From Hasllibacter halocynthiae (lineage in GTDB: Bacteria > Pseudomonadota > Alphaproteobacteria > Rhodobacterales > Rhodobacteraceae): a stretch of DNA of 64,000 nt. The first letter of the stretch is position 1. Each line of letters starts with the position of its first letter. The stretch spans positions 496,001 through 560,000 of the forward strand of contig NZ_PVTT01000001.1 of assembly GCF_003003095.1 (NCBI RefSeq), in the 5' to 3' direction. Shown here piece after piece: positions 16,842 to 26,293 of the stretch. Under the pieces are notes generated by a model. The model was given only the letters and a program-made list of their open reading frames with translations, was not told where the DNA came from and searched no databases. The position numbers and the translations under genes are program-made.

Positions 16842-17591
16842 CTAATCCAAGGTCCCCGTCGAGGCCTCGTGTTCGTCGGCCGGCCCGATCGCCCACAGGA
16901 AGACCTTCGCGATGTGGGCGCCGCGCACGGCGTTGCCCGCGTTCATGACCGAGCAGATGTCGGCGTTATTGGGATGGTCTGCGGCGTACTCGTCCTCCCG
17001 GCCGGTGCGGGTGTTCATCAGCATGTGCCCGTATTCGTGGGCGGCGGTGGACTGGTACCCGCATTCGGTGGGGCGCATCGCGTTGGCGTGCTGGGTCAGG
17101 ATGACGGTGTTGCGGGCCATCGGGCCCGTGCCCAGGCCGAAGCGCCCGCCCTGGTAGACGAAGCCGCGGACCGTCACGCCGGTCGGATCCTCGAACAGGC
17201 CGTCCGCGTCCTTGCGGACGATCACCTCCCAGTGGTCGAGCGGGTAGACCCCGCCGATCCGGGACTTGAATCTCGTCCGCATCTCGATCCGCGCGCCCCC
17301 GCGCGTCGCGCCGATCGAGCGCCGGTTCCAGACGCGGCCGACGACGCGCTCGAACTCGCTCGCGAAGTTGGATTTCTCGGTCTGCGTCCAGGTGCCGCCG
17401 TCGCCGTCCTCGAAGAGGAAGTGGAGGTCCATGAACACGTCGACGCGGTAGTGCGGGTCGCCCAGGTCGATGGCGCGAAGCTCCAGCCGGTAGTTGCCGA
17501 AGCGCTGGACCTTGACGATGTCGTCGGGCTGGCGGGCGGCGCGGGCGCGGCGAGCCATCGTGGCTGCGGCCTGGGGGGTCGCGTGGATCAC
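16842..17591 (-). CDS. putative zinc metallopeptidase (HEYGH zincin), no signal peptide
   Basis: Predicted 249-residue protein. The zinc-binding motif HEYGH lies at residues 185-189 in STAAHEYGHML; further on, DEYAADHPNNADICSVMNAG could supply a third ligand (His or Asp) and a methionine turn (SVM), as in metzincin-like folds. The N-terminal half has a beta-rich region (YRVDVFMDLHFLFEDGDGG). No signal peptide is visible. GTG 17591 was chosen because gagga lies a few bases upstream; ATG 17558 (MARRARAARQP) is the alternative and lacks a ribosome site. It sits between the mscS-like gene and the secreted-protein family. Substrate unknown; a toxin-like or processing role is possible but unproven. 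Confidence 0.65.
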   Translation of the reverse strand: MIHATPQAAATMARRARAARQPDDIVKVQRFGNYRLELRAIDLGDPHYRVDVFMDLHFLFEDGDGGTWTQTEKSNFASEFERVVGRVWNRRSIGATRGGARIEMRTRFKSRIGGVYPLDHWEVIVRKDADGLFEDPTGVTVRGFVYQGGRFGLGTGPMARNTVILTQHANAMRPTECGYQSTAAHEYGHMLMNTRTGREDEYAADHPNNADICSVMNAGNAVRGAHIAKVFLWAIGPADEHEASTGTLD

Positions 17592-17710
17592 TGCGGCATC
17601 CTCGGTCCTGCTGCGATGCCCCAGCGTAAGCCCGCCCGCGCCGATCGGGAAGCGCGGGCGGGGCGGGCCGTCGGCCTGGGCGGCGGATCGGCGGCGATCC
17701 GCCCGCGCCG

Positions 17711-19360
17711 TCAGGCGGCGGCGTCCATCGCGGCGCCCTCGGGCAGCATGGCGATCCCCCGCTCGTCCTCGATGCGGGCGGCGGCGGCGAGCAGCTTCTC
17801 GCGCAGCTCGCACTCGACGTCCCAGCCGGTGGAGGGGTCGGGCACGGGGAACTGGAAGCGCGCCGTGAGGCCGAGCGCGTCATGGTCGGTGACCCGAAGC
17901 TGGCATTCGTCCTCGTCGGTGATGCGGTCGTCCTCGGCGACGAGCTTCTCGAACTCCTCCCGGAGGGGGTCGAGCTGCGCGCCGTGCGCCAGGGTCAGCC
18001 GGATCGTGCGCGTCATCTCGGTGTTCTCGAGCGTGTAGTTGACGAAGCCGGAGGACACGAATTCCTCCACCGGAACGATGAGGCGGTTGTCCGTCCAGAT
18101 CTTGAGCTGGACGAAGGTGAAGTGGATCCGCTCGACCGTGCACCACTTGTCCTCGTAGAGGATCTGGTCGCCGATCCGGGCCGAGCGGTTCAGCGCGATC
18201 TGGATCGAGGCCATGATGTTGCCGAGGACGCGGCGGGCCGCGAAGCCCAGCACGATGGTCAGCGCCGTGGACGAGGCCAGGAGCGACAGGCCGAGGCCCT
18301 GGAAGACGTTGGACACGGTGAGCACGATGCCGATGCCCGCGACCGCGAGGATCACGAGGACGATGCGGCGGATCGCGGAGAGGCCCGTCGCCCAGGAGCG
18401 GCGCTGATGCTCGCCGGGGTCGGATAGCTCGCCCGTGTCGAAGGTGACGAGCCGGTTCAGGATGGCGTCGAACACCATCATGAAGAGGAGGAGCGCCGCG
18501 AGGACGTAGCCGATCGCGACCGCGGGCTCGACCACCGTGTCGACGGCCGCCGAGAAGACGAAGAGCCAGCCGGTCAGCACGTCGAGGAGGAGGGTCGTGA
18601 CGAGGACGGCGGCGGGCCAGCGCAGGGCCTCGACCACGTCGCCGACGATGGTCTCGCCCATGCGGCGGCCGAGGTCGCGCAGCACCCGCCAGGTGAGGGC
18701 GCCCGCGCCGAACGCGACCGCGAGCACGAGGGGGAGCATCGCCAGCTCCCACACGGCGAGGCCGGCGACCACGTCGCGCTTGGCCCATTCGGGCAGCCAC
18801 CGCTCGAACTCGGACGGGCCGTAGAGGTCGTAGAGGGCCGGGACGTTCTCGACCGTCTGGCGGGAGAAGACCCAGACGGGGTCGGCGTCCTCGCCGGGCT
18901 TGAGCCGGTTGAGGCGCGCCTCGACCTCGCGCTCGCCGAGGCCGAGCACCCCGAGGAGGAAGGAGCGGCGGACCTGCCCCGCCGTCGCGCTGTCGGAGGT
19001 GGCGCGCGCGTCGAGGCCGTCGGGCCGGTCCACGAGCTGCCCCCAGGAGAGGACGACCTTGCGGTCGAGCACCACCGCCAGCCGCTCGGCCAGGAGGGGG
19101 CCCCGGACGGACTGCTCGGCGGGATCGACCTCGGCGAGGTCGAGAAGGTGGGCGGCGGCCTCCCAGCGGCCCTCGTCGGCGTAGCGCAGGAAGGATTCGA
19201 GGGCGGCCTGCGGCGTCTCGCGGTCGAGATCCTCGGGCGGGGGGCCGAGCCCCTCGTTGAGGCCGTCCACCTCGAAGAAGGGCTCGGGCTGGGCCTGGGC
19301 GGCCCCGGCGAAGAGCGCAGGAAGGATCAGCGCGAGGAGGAGGGCGCGGAGAAGGGGCAT
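17711..19360 (-). CDS. MscS-family mechanosensitive ion channel with periplasmic N-terminal domain
   Basis: Inner-membrane channel of 549 residues. A signal peptide (LLALILPALFAGAAQAQ) leads into a ~180-residue extracytoplasmic domain, followed by four to five membrane helices. The pore-lining MscS helix is recognisable in GLGLSLLASSTALTIVLGFA, then GNIMASIQIALNRSARIGDQI and the cytoplasmic beta domain (VERIHFTFVQLKIWTDNRL IVP). The C-terminal alpha/beta domain follows. Such enlarged MscS proteins gate under osmotic downshock or membrane tension. It is divergent from tgt with about 98 bases between starts, and upstream of the zincin on the same strand. Confidence 0.9.
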   Translation of the reverse strand: MPLLRALLLALILPALFAGAAQAQPEPFFEVDGLNEGLGPPPEDLDRETPQAALESFLRYADEGRWEAAAHLLDLAEVDPAEQSVRGPLLAERLAVVLDRKVVLSWGQLVDRPDGLDARATSDSATAGQVRRSFLLGVLGLGEREVEARLNRLKPGEDADPVWVFSRQTVENVPALYDLYGPSEFERWLPEWAKRDVVAGLAVWELAMLPLVLAVAFGAGALTWRVLRDLGRRMGETIVGDVVEALRWPAAVLVTTLLLDVLTGWLFVFSAAVDTVVEPAVAIGYVLAALLLFMMVFDAILNRLVTFDTGELSDPGEHQRRSWATGLSAIRRIVLVILAVAGIGIVLTVSNVFQGLGLSLLASSTALTIVLGFAARRVLGNIMASIQIALNRSARIGDQILYEDKWCTVERIHFTFVQLKIWTDNRLIVPVEEFVSSGFVNYTLENTEMTRTIRLTLAHGAQLDPLREEFEKLVAEDDRITDEDECQLRVTDHDALGLTARFQFPVPDPSTGWDVECELREKLLAAAARIEDERGIAMLPEGAAMDAAA

Positions 19361-19458
19361 CGTCTATTCCCGGTGGTGCGTTCGGTCGCGGCCTCAACCG
19401 GGGGAGGGGGGGATCGTTCCCGCTGGCGGCCGGAGGGGGGCGGCGCTAGGCGGGGGCC

Positions 19459-20586
19459 ATGGCGCTGACGTTCGACTTGAAGGCCACCGACGGGGCCGCC
19501 CGCCTGGGCGAGGTCGGGACCGCGCGGGGCGTCGTGCGGACCCCCGCCTTCATGCCCGTGGGCACCGCCGGCACGGTGAAGGGGATGCTGCCAGGGCAGG
19601 TGCGCGGGACGGGCGCGGACATCGTGCTGGGCAACACCTACCACCTGATGCTGCGCCCGGGCGCGGAGCGGGTCGCGCGCCTTGGCGGGCTGCACCGCTT
19701 CTCGGGCTGGGAGGGGCCGATCCTGACGGATTCGGGGGGCTTCCAGGTCATGTCGCTGGCCGGTCTGCGGAAGATCACCGAGGAGGGGGTGCGCTTCGCC
19801 TCGCATGTGGACGGCACGCGCCATTTCCTCAGCCCCGAGCGGTCGATGGAGATCCAGGCGCTGCTGGGCTCGGACATCGCGATGTGCTTCGACGAGTGCC
19901 CCGCGCTGCCCGCGGGGCGGGACAGGATCGCCGCGTCCATGGAGATGTCGATGCGCTGGGCGGCCCGCTCGCGCGAGGCGTTCGGGCATCCGGGGGACCG
20001 CGCGCTCTTCGGCATCCAGCAGGGCGGGCTGGAGGAGGACCTGCGCCGCGAGAGCGCGGAGCGGCTGCGCGAGATCGGGTTCGAGGGCTACGCGGTCGGC
20101 GGCCTCGCCGTCGGCGAGGGGCAGGAGGCGATGTTCGGGGTCCTGGACCACGCGCCCGCCCAGCTGCCCGCGAACCGGCCGCGCTATCTGATGGGGGTGG
20201 GCAAGCCCGACGACGTGGTGGGCGCCGTGAAGCGCGGCATCGACATGATGGACTGCGTGCTGCCCACGCGGTCGGGACGGACGGGGCAGGGCTGGACGGC
20301 GCGGGGCATGGTCAACCTGCGCAACGCCCGCCACCGCGACGACCCCCGCCCGCTGGAGGAGGGGTGCCCCTGCCCGGCCTGCGCGGGGGGCTACAGCCGG
20401 GCCTTCCTGCACCACGTCGTCCGCTCGAAGGAGATGATCGGGGGGATGCTGCTGACCTGGCACAACCTGACCTATTACGGCCGCCTCATGGCCGCGATGC
20501 GCGGCGCCATCGGCGCGGGCCGGTTCGCGGACTGGGAGAGGGGCTTCCACGCCCGCCGCGCGGAAGGGGACCTCGAGCCGGTCTGA
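19459..20586 (+). CDS. tgt: tRNA-guanine transglycosylase (queuine/preQ1)
   Basis: Exchanges guanine 34 of GUN-anticodon tRNAs for preQ1 on the way to queuosine. The 375-residue length is normal. Visible are [27 protein letters not shown], the catalytic-aspartate region [17 protein letters not shown], the second aspartate region GGLAVGE and VDCVLPTR-like [13 protein letters not shown], and the zinc site CPCPAC with a downstream histidine pair ([10 protein letters not shown]). Substrates in this window include tRNA-Asn and tRNA-Asp, both with GUN anticodons. Divergent from the mscS-like gene. Confidence 0.97.
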   Translation: MALTFDLKATDGAARLGEVGTARGVVRTPAFMPVGTAGTVKGMLPGQVRGTGADIVLGNTYHLMLRPGAERVARLGGLHRFSGWEGPILTDSGGFQVMSLAGLRKITEEGVRFASHVDGTRHFLSPERSMEIQALLGSDIAMCFDECPALPAGRDRIAASMEMSMRWAARSREAFGHPGDRALFGIQQGGLEEDLRRESAERLREIGFEGYAVGGLAVGEGQEAMFGVLDHAPAQLPANRPRYLMGVGKPDDVVGAVKRGIDMMDCVLPTRSGRTGQGWTARGMVNLRNARHRDDPRPLEEGCPCPACAGGYSRAFLHHVVRSKEMIGGMLLTWHNLTYYGRLMAAMRGAIGAGRFADWERGFHARRAEGDLEPV

Positions 20587-20691
20587 GGGCCCTCCGGGCC
20601 CGTGCGCCGCGGTCCCCGCGAAGGTGCGGGACGCCCCTTGCCCCGGCCTGCCGGGCGGCGCATCGTCGGGGGCCGAGGGACCTTGGCGCAT

Positions 20692-20721
20692 GGTTGAACC
20701 GGCCACCCGCAGACCCCACTT
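20692..20721 (+). promoter_or_regulatory. candidate heat-shock (sigma-32) promoter of lon
   Basis: GTTGAAC (-35-like) at 20693-20699 and CCCCACTT (-10-like) at 20714-20721 are separated by 14 bases. This resembles the RpoH pattern CTTGAA-N13-15-CCCCAT. lon is a classical heat-shock gene, which raises the prior, but the -35 departs from consensus and no experiment is at hand. Confidence 0.35.
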
Positions 20722-20802
20722 CCGGGCGGACAGGGAAGGGCGCGGCCGCTGCCGAAGCGGGGCCGGGGACCCTTCGCCGCCAAGCAAGAGGAGCCATCCC
20801 AC

Positions 20803-23226
20803 ATGGCCGAGACCGAGCAGAAGACCGCCCCGTCCCCCGAATCCCATCCCGTGCTGCCGCTGCGGGACATCGTCGTCTTCCCCCACATGGTCGTCCCGCT
20901 CTTCGTGGGGCGCGAGCGGTCGGTGCGCGCCCTTGAGGAGGTGATGCGCGACGATCGGCAGATCCTGCTGTCCGCGCAGAAGGACAGCGGCGTCGACGAG
21001 CCCACGGAGGACGGCATCTACGAGACCGGCGTCCTAGCGGGCGTGCTGCAGCTGCTGAAGCTGCCGGACGGCACGCTGAAGGTCCTCGTGGAGGGCAAGC
21101 GCCGGGTGCGGATCACCCAGTTCGTCGAGAACGAGAAGTACTTCGAGGCCCACGCCGAGCCGCTGGAGGAGCTGGACGGCGAGGAGGCCGAGCTGCGCGC
21201 GCTTCAGAAGTCCGTCCGCGAGGAGTTCGAGCGCTACGCCCGCATCAAGAAGAACATCCCCGAGGAGGCGATGGGCGCCGTCGGCGACGCGGAGAGCGCG
21301 TCGAAGCTGGCCGACCTCGTGTCCGGGCACCTGGGCGTCGACGTCCCCCTCAAGCAGGAGCTGCTGGAGGCGCTGCACGTCGGCCAGCGGCTGGAGAAGG
21401 CCCTGGGCCACATGCGCGGCGAGGCGTCCGTCCTGCAGGTCGAGCGGAAGATCAAGACGCGCGTGAAGTCGCAGATGGAGAAGACCCAGCGCGAGTATTA
21501 CCTCAACGAGCAGATGAAGGCGATCCAGAAGGAGCTGGGCGACGGCGGCGAGGGCGCCGGCGAGGTCGCCGAGCTGGAGGAGCGGGTCGCCGCCACCAAG
21601 CTGTCCAAGGAGGCGCGCGAGAAGGCGGAAGGCGAGCTGAAGAAGCTGAAGAACATGTCGCCCATGTCCGCCGAGGCGACGGTGGTGCGGAACTACCTCG
21701 ACTGGATGCTGTCGATCCCGTGGGGCACGAAGTCCCGCGTCAAGAAGGACCTGGGCCGCGCGCGCGGCATCCTCGACGACGACCATTACGGCCTCGACAA
21801 GGTCAAGGAGCGGATCGTCGAGTACCTGGCCGTGCAGCAGCGCTCGAAGAAGCTGAAGGGGCCGATCATGTGCCTCGTCGGCCCGCCGGGCGTGGGCAAG
21901 ACGTCGCTGGGCAAGTCCGTCGCCAAGGCCACGGGGCGCGAGTTCATCCGCATCAGCCTGGGCGGCGTGCGCGACGAGTCCGAGATCCGGGGCCACCGGC
22001 GGACCTATATCGGCTCGATGCCCGGCAAGATCATCCAGGCGCTGAAGAAGGCCAAGACCACGAACCCGCTGATCCTGCTCGACGAGATCGACAAGATGGG
22101 CCAGGACTTCCGCGGCGACCCGGCGAGCGCGATGCTGGAGGTGCTGGACCCCGAACAGAACGGGACCTTCGTCGACCACTACCTCGAGGTTGAGTACGAC
22201 CTCTCGAACGTGATGTTCCTGACCACGGCGAACTCCTACAACATGCCGGGCCCGCTCCTGGACCGGATGGAGATCATCCCGCTGGCCGGCTACACGGAGG
22301 ACGAGAAGCGCGAGATCGCCCGCCGCCACCTGATCGGCAAGCAGGTCAAGGCGAACGGCCTTCGCAAGGGCGAGTTCGAGATCACGGACGAGGCGCTGAC
22401 CGACGTCATCCGCTACTACACCCGCGAGGCGGGCGTGCGGAACCTCGAGCGCGAGATCGCCAAGCTGGCGCGGAAAGCCGTGACGAGCATCGTCACCAAC
22501 GAGGCCGAGGAGGTCCGCGTGACGGCGGAGAACCTCAGCGACTTCCTCGGGGTGCGCAAGCACCGCTTCGGCCTCGCCGAGGAGGAGGACCAGGTCGGCG
22601 TGGTGACGGGCCTGGCCTACACGAGCGTCGGCGGCGAGCTGCTGAACATCGAGGCGCTGCGCCTGCCGGGCAAGGGCCGGATGAAGACCACCGGCAAGCT
22701 GGGCGACGTGATGAAGGAGTCGATCGACGCGGCCGCGTCCTACGTGCGGTCCATCGCGCCCCGGATCGGCGTGAAGCCCCCCCGGATGGAGCGGTGGGAC
22801 ATCCACGTGCACGTGCCGGACGGGGCGACCCCGAAGGACGGGCCGTCCGCGGGCCTCGCCATGACGACGGCGATCGTCTCGACGCTGACGCAGATCCCGG
22901 TGCGCAAGGACATCGCCATGACGGGCGAGGTCAGCCTGCGGGGCAACGCGATGCCGATCGGCGGGCTGAAGGAGAAGCTGCTGGCCGCGCTTCGGGGCGG
23001 CATCAAGACCGTGCTCATCCCCGAGGAGAACGAGAAGGACCTCGCCGAGATCCCGGACAACGTGAAGGAGGGGCTGAACATCATCCCCGTCAGCCACGTC
23101 TCCGAGGTTCTGGAGCACGCCCTAACCCGGAAGCCCGAACCCGTCGAGTGGGACGAGGCGGCCGAGGAAGCGGCCGCCGCCGCGCGGGCGATGCGGCAGG
23201 GCGGGGAGGGCGCGGTCGCGCACTGA
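20803..23226 (+). CDS. lon: ATP-dependent Lon protease
   Basis: Cytoplasmic AAA+ serine protease that degrades misfolded and regulatory proteins. The 807-residue protein has the LonA layout: N-terminal substrate domain ([20 protein letters not shown]), coiled helical region around 190-290, Walker [13 protein letters not shown] at about 360, Walker [11 protein letters not shown], and the C-terminal protease domain with catalytic Ser682 ([11 protein letters not shown]) and Lys723 ([10 protein letters not shown]). ATG 20803 follows a gaggag ribosome site. A strong intrinsic terminator lies just downstream, and a possible heat-shock promoter upstream. Confidence 0.98.
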   Translation: MAETEQKTAPSPESHPVLPLRDIVVFPHMVVPLFVGRERSVRALEEVMRDDRQILLSAQKDSGVDEPTEDGIYETGVLAGVLQLLKLPDGTLKVLVEGKRRVRITQFVENEKYFEAHAEPLEELDGEEAELRALQKSVREEFERYARIKKNIPEEAMGAVGDAESASKLADLVSGHLGVDVPLKQELLEALHVGQRLEKALGHMRGEASVLQVERKIKTRVKSQMEKTQREYYLNEQMKAIQKELGDGGEGAGEVAELEERVAATKLSKEAREKAEGELKKLKNMSPMSAEATVVRNYLDWMLSIPWGTKSRVKKDLGRARGILDDDHYGLDKVKERIVEYLAVQQRSKKLKGPIMCLVGPPGVGKTSLGKSVAKATGREFIRISLGGVRDESEIRGHRRTYIGSMPGKIIQALKKAKTTNPLILLDEIDKMGQDFRGDPASAMLEVLDPEQNGTFVDHYLEVEYDLSNVMFLTTANSYNMPGPLLDRMEIIPLAGYTEDEKREIARRHLIGKQVKANGLRKGEFEITDEALTDVIRYYTREAGVRNLEREIAKLARKAVTSIVTNEAEEVRVTAENLSDFLGVRKHRFGLAEEEDQVGVVTGLAYTSVGGELLNIEALRLPGKGRMKTTGKLGDVMKESIDAAASYVRSIAPRIGVKPPRMERWDIHVHVPDGATPKDGPSAGLAMTTAIVSTLTQIPVRKDIAMTGEVSLRGNAMPIGGLKEKLLAALRGGIKTVLIPEENEKDLAEIPDNVKEGLNIIPVSHVSEVLEHALTRKPEPVEWDEAAEEAAAAARAMRQGGEGAVAH

Positions 23227-23253
23227 CCCTTCCGTTCCGTGATGCGACGAGAG

Positions 23254-23284
23254 GGGGCGCGCCCAGCCGGGCGCGCCCCTTCTT
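23254..23284 (+). terminator. intrinsic terminator after lon
   Basis: Perfect 11-bp GC stem (23254-23264 with 23269-23279), four-base loop and a short T-rich tail (ttctt). Located 28 bases after the lon stop. One of the clearest terminators in the window. Confidence 0.85.
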
Positions 23285-23387
23285 CGTGGGAGGGGACGCA
23301 TCGGCGTCGTGTTCCGCCCGGCGGGCTGGCGGGGCGGCGGCGCCCGCTCTAATGCATGCGCGGACACCGATCCCAGGAGCGCCTTCC

Positions 23388-23777
23388 ATGCCGACCGAAG
23401 AACCCGCCGCCCCCGCCGAGGACACGATCGCGGGCGAATCGCGCGGAGCCCCCGGATCCGCCGATTCCACCGAATCCCCCGAGGCGCCCGCCGCGGCGGC
23501 GCTGCTCGGGCGCAAGCAGCTGATCGAGCGGGCCGTCGCGCGCTCGGGGCTGAAGCGGAAGGACGTGAGGCCGGCGGTCGAGGCCGCCCTGGCGGTGATG
23601 GGCGACGCCCTGGCCGCGGGGGAGGGGTTGAACCTTCCGCCGCTGGGCAAGCTGCGGGTCCAGCGCCGCAAGGCGGTGGGGAACGGCGAGGTGCTGATCG
23701 CGCGCATCCGCCGCAAGGACGCGCCCGCCTCCGCCCCGGCCTCCGCCGCCGCCGCGCCCGAGACCCCGGCGGGGTAG
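23388..23777 (+). CDS. HU/IHF-like DNA-binding protein with disordered N-terminal extension
   Basis: Nucleoid-associated protein of 129 residues. Residues 40-110 form an HU-like domain: LLGRKQLIERAVARSGLKRKDVRPAVEAAL, LPPLGKLRVQRRKAVGNGEVLIARIRRK. The first ~38 residues are acidic, Ala/Pro/Ser-rich and probably disordered, as is the Ala/Pro-rich tail. The arm is truncated compared with true HU, as seen in the alphaproteobacterial HU-like proteins found downstream of lon. The ATG at 23388 has aggag 9 bases upstream. Specific DNA targets are unknown. Confidence 0.85.
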   Translation: MPTEEPAAPAEDTIAGESRGAPGSADSTESPEAPAAAALLGRKQLIERAVARSGLKRKDVRPAVEAALAVMGDALAAGEGLNLPPLGKLRVQRRKAVGNGEVLIARIRRKDAPASAPASAAAAPETPAG

Positions 23778-23818
23778 GCCTTGCGCGGGGGGCGGCCGCA
23801 GGATAGGGCCCGCGCCGG

Positions 23819-23893
23819 GGGCGATTAGCTCAGCGGTAGAGCACTTCGTTCACACCGAAGGGGTCACTGGTTCGATCCCAGTATCGCCCACCA
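23819..23893 (+). tRNA. tRNA-Val (anticodon CAC)
   Basis: Full cloverleaf: acceptor gggcgat/atcgccc, D arm with agctcagcggtagagc, anticodon stem cttcg/cgaag with loop ttcacac (anticodon CAC), T arm ctggttcgatcccag and an encoded CCA at 23891-23893. It reads GUG codons. Confidence 0.95.
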
Positions 23894-23916
23894 CCTCCCC
23901 CCCCGGAGAAGCCCAG

Positions 23917-24492
23917 GTGCCATTCCCGCACGAGCTGCTGGTCCTACGTCACGGCCAGACCCGGTGGAACGCCGAAGGACGCTGGCAGGGGCGACTGAAC
24001 TCGCCCCTGACGCCGCTGGGGATAAGGCAGGCGACGCGACAGGGCGAGATCCTGGCGGGGCTGGACCTTTCGGGCCTCGCGGCCTTCTCCAGCCCCTCGG
24101 GCCGGGCGATCGAGACGGCGGGGATCGCCGTCGCGCCCCATCTCGACCCCGTCCGCACGGACGACCGCCTGATGGAGATCGACGTGGGCCGCTGGTCCGG
24201 CCGACTGCGCGGCGAGCTAATGCCCATGCGCCCTGACGAGGAGTTCGGCGACGAGGCCCTGGACCTCTACTGGGGCGCCCCGGGGGGCGAGGGGCCGGGG
24301 CCGCTGCGGGCACGCTGCACGGCGTTCCTCGGGGGGTTGCGCGGCCCGGCGGTGCTGGTCTGCCACGGCATCACCGGCCGGATGCTGCGGGCCGTCGCGC
24401 TGGGGCTGGGGGACGACGCGCTGGGCGACCTGCCGGGCGGGCAGGGCGTGGTGCACCGGATCGCGGGCGGCGCGCAGGAGGTCCTGCGCTGA
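23917..24492 (+). CDS. histidine phosphatase family protein
   Basis: Phosphoglycerate-mutase-like phosphatase, 191 residues, cytoplasmic. The phosphohistidine motif LVLRHGQTRWN is at the N terminus (RHG near 11-13). The family residues continue with RLNSPLTPLG, FSSPSGRAIETA, the acid region MEIDVGRWSG and the second histidine in VLVCHGITGRML. The substrate (phosphosugar, nucleotide or protein) cannot be told. GTG 23917 with ggagaa just upstream is the only start that keeps the motif near the N terminus. The gene sits between two tRNA-Val genes and may be read from the upstream tRNA promoter. Confidence 0.88.
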   Translation: MPFPHELLVLRHGQTRWNAEGRWQGRLNSPLTPLGIRQATRQGEILAGLDLSGLAAFSSPSGRAIETAGIAVAPHLDPVRTDDRLMEIDVGRWSGRLRGELMPMRPDEEFGDEALDLYWGAPGGEGPGPLRARCTAFLGGLRGPAVLVCHGITGRMLRAVALGLGDDALGDLPGGQGVVHRIAGGAQEVLR

Positions 24493-24533
24493 CGCTGGAC
24501 CGGGCCGCGCCGGAGGGGTATCGGCGGGGCCGG

Positions 24534-24609
24534 GGGCGATTAGCTCAGCTGGCAGAGCGGCTCGTTTACACCGAGTAGGTCGGCGGTTCGATCCCGTCAT
24601 CGCCCACCA
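24534..24609 (+). tRNA. tRNA-Val (anticodon TAC)
   Basis: Acceptor gggcgat/atcgccc, D arm agctcagctggcagagc, anticodon loop tttacac (anticodon TAC) in a ctcg/cgag stem, T arm with ggttcgatccc, encoded CCA at 24607-24609. The acceptor stem is identical to that of tRNA-Val(CAC) 0.7 kb upstream, which suggests duplication and anticodon divergence. Confidence 0.93.
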
Positions 24610-24697
24610 CGATCCGGTTCCATTACTTGACGCCACGTCACCCCTTTACCGGCCGGGCGCCGGATCGATGCTGCCCCCGGGACGGAAGGGGCGATCC

Positions 24698-24991
24698 ATG
24701 GATGGTCTGAAGATGCTCGGAACGGTGGTCTCGGGGGCGGGCGCGGCGGCGACGCTGGACGGGATGCTGGCGCCCGGCGCGCGGCGCCGCGACGCCATGC
24801 GCGCGCTGGCCGCCCGCATACAGGAGCGGGCCTGGGACTGCGCCGCCGAGGGGCAGCTTCGCGAGACGGACGAGATGGTCCGCCTCGCCGCGGGGCTGGA
24901 GCGTCGGGCCGACGCGGCCGATCCCGTGATGCTGAAGGCATGCCGGGCGAACCGCGACGCGCCCCCGAAGATGCGCCTGCTGAAAGGCTGA
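24698..24991 (+). CDS. small hypothetical protein
   Basis: Protein of 97 residues that I do not recognise. Its codons show the strong G/C third-position bias of real genes. The N terminus (MDGLKMLGTVVSGAGAAATLDGML) is weakly hydrophobic, and the rest is helical and charged (RRRDAMRALAARIQERAWDC, RETDEMVRLAAGLERRADAA). There is no clear signal peptide or membrane segment. ATG 24698 was preferred to one ten codons upstream because gaagggg lies at ribosome-site distance. It sits between tRNA-Val and tRNA-Asp on the same strand. Confidence 0.55.
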   Translation: MDGLKMLGTVVSGAGAAATLDGMLAPGARRRDAMRALAARIQERAWDCAAEGQLRETDEMVRLAAGLERRADAADPVMLKACRANRDAPPKMRLLKG

Positions 24992-25137
24992 TCGCGCGAT
25001 CCTCCGGCGCCCCGCCCGGTTGCGCCTGCCGCGCGGCCGCCGCTCGCCGGCCCGTCGACGAAAACCGGGCGCGGGCCGCTTGACGCCCCCCAGGGCCGCC
25101 GGTAAGCGCACCGGGCGCCCTGCGGGGCGCGCAGCGG

Positions 25138-25214
25138 GCGGTTGTAGCTCAGTTGGTTAGAGTACCGGCCTGTCACGCCGGGGGTCGCGGGTTCGAGCCC
25201 CGTCAACCGCGCCA
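25138..25214 (+). tRNA. tRNA-Asp (anticodon GTC)
   Basis: Acceptor gcggttg/caaccgc, D arm agctcagttggttagagt, anticodon stem ccggc/gccgg with loop ctgtcac (anticodon GTC), T arm cgggttcgagccccg, discriminator G and encoded CCA at 25212-25214. A substrate for queuosine insertion by Tgt. Confidence 0.96.
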
Positions 25215-25227
25215 CCGCTGCCGCCGG

Positions 25228-25251
25228 AAGGCCCCCCTCGCGGGGGCCTTT
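25228..25251 (+). terminator. intrinsic terminator after tRNA-Asp
   Basis: Nine-base stem (aaggccccc at 25228-25236 with its complement at 25242-25250), five-base loop and a following T. Sited 14 bases after the tRNA CCA end. The A-rich start and T-rich end of the stem suit termination. Confidence 0.75.
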
Positions 25252-25369
25252 CGCGTCTCAGTGGCCCCTTTGCCATACGCGGTCCCCTTCTCGCCTTCGC
25301 CCGCCTTGTCGGCAACTTGCCGCCGCCGCTAGCCGCGGGCGGAGAGGCGGCCGGTGGGGGGGGCGGGCG

Positions 25370-26293
25370 ATGAAGGTTCGGGACGCGCCAGGGATGCTGC
25401 GGCAGTCCCGCCATGGACCCGTCGCAGCCGTGACCATGGTCCGCGACGACGCTTTCTTCCTGCAAAGGTGGGTGGCCCATTACGGCGCGCTCTTCGGGCG
25501 CCGGAACCTCTACGTGATCAACCATGGCGGCGGACGGGTGGTCCCAGAGATCGCGATGGGCTGCAACGTGATCTCCGTCCCGCTGAACGACCCCCACAAG
25601 CTGGAGATGCATCGCTGGCGCAGCCTGAACGCGATGGCCTCGATGCTGCGCCAGTGGTACCGGCACGTGATCGTCGGCGACGTGGACGAGCTGGTCGTCG
25701 TGGATCCGGCGGAGGGGACGGACCTTGCCGGGTTCCTGGAGGGCATCGGGCGCACCGGCGTGCTCACCCCGTTCGGGCTGGAGGTCGTTCACCTTCCGGA
25801 CGAGGAGCCGGACCCGATCGGGGGGAGAATCCTCGGCCCGCGCCGGCACGTGCGTATGGCGATGCACTACGCCAAGCCCTGCATCCTGTCGAAGCCGGCG
25901 AAGCTCGCGCGCGGCGGGCACTATTCGGACTACCCGAAGCTGGACATGCCGGACTGCCTCTACCTGCTGCACCTGAAGTACTGCGACCGGGACGTGTTCG
26001 CGCAGGTGGCGGACGCGCGCAACGCCGCGACCGCCGACCTCGGCGGCGCGGAGCGGCGCGGCAGGGGCAGCACCACGGGCGGCCACTGGCTGAAGGCGGC
26101 GCGCGACGACGACGGCATCTACGAGGCGTTCGCCAGGATGCCCCGCGTCGACGGGATCGACTTCGACGACGTCCGCGCCGGGATGCGCGAGAGCTGGCGC
26201 CGCCGGAAGGGCGCGAACGAGTTCTGGGAGTACGACCGCTTCCCCGCCGAGACGCTGCATCGCGTCCCGGACAGGTTCGCGGGCCTCGTCTAG
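25370..26293 (+). CDS. glycosyltransferase family 2-type protein
   Basis: Predicted cytoplasmic glycosyltransferase of 307 residues, of the Glyco_tranf_2_4-like group common in alphaproteobacteria. The N-terminal VAAVTMVRDDAFFLQRWVAHYGALFG and the DVDELVVVDP motif, with the metal-binding DxD at 104-106, are characteristic. A histidine-rich stretch (HYSDYPK, LLHLKY) follows. The acceptor and sugar are unknown; surface polysaccharide or glycan assembly is likely. It follows the tRNA-Asp terminator, so it should have its own promoter. It overlaps the convergent peptidase gene by four bases at the stops. Confidence 0.8.
   Translation: MKVRDAPGMLRQSRHGPVAAVTMVRDDAFFLQRWVAHYGALFGRRNLYVINHGGGRVVPEIAMGCNVISVPLNDPHKLEMHRWRSLNAMASMLRQWYRHVIVGDVDELVVVDPAEGTDLAGFLEGIGRTGVLTPFGLEVVHLPDEEPDPIGGRILGPRRHVRMAMHYAKPCILSKPAKLARGGHYSDYPKLDMPDCLYLLHLKYCDRDVFAQVADARNAATADLGGAERRGRGSTTGGHWLKAARDDDGIYEAFARMPRVDGIDFDDVRAGMRESWRRRKGANEFWEYDRFPAETLHRVPDRFAGLV

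Noticed and set aside
24217-25215. Minus-strand frames with N termini reading like GLEPATPGVT or GSNRRPTRC
   Set aside because: These are translations of tRNA genes on the opposite strand, a familiar artefact.
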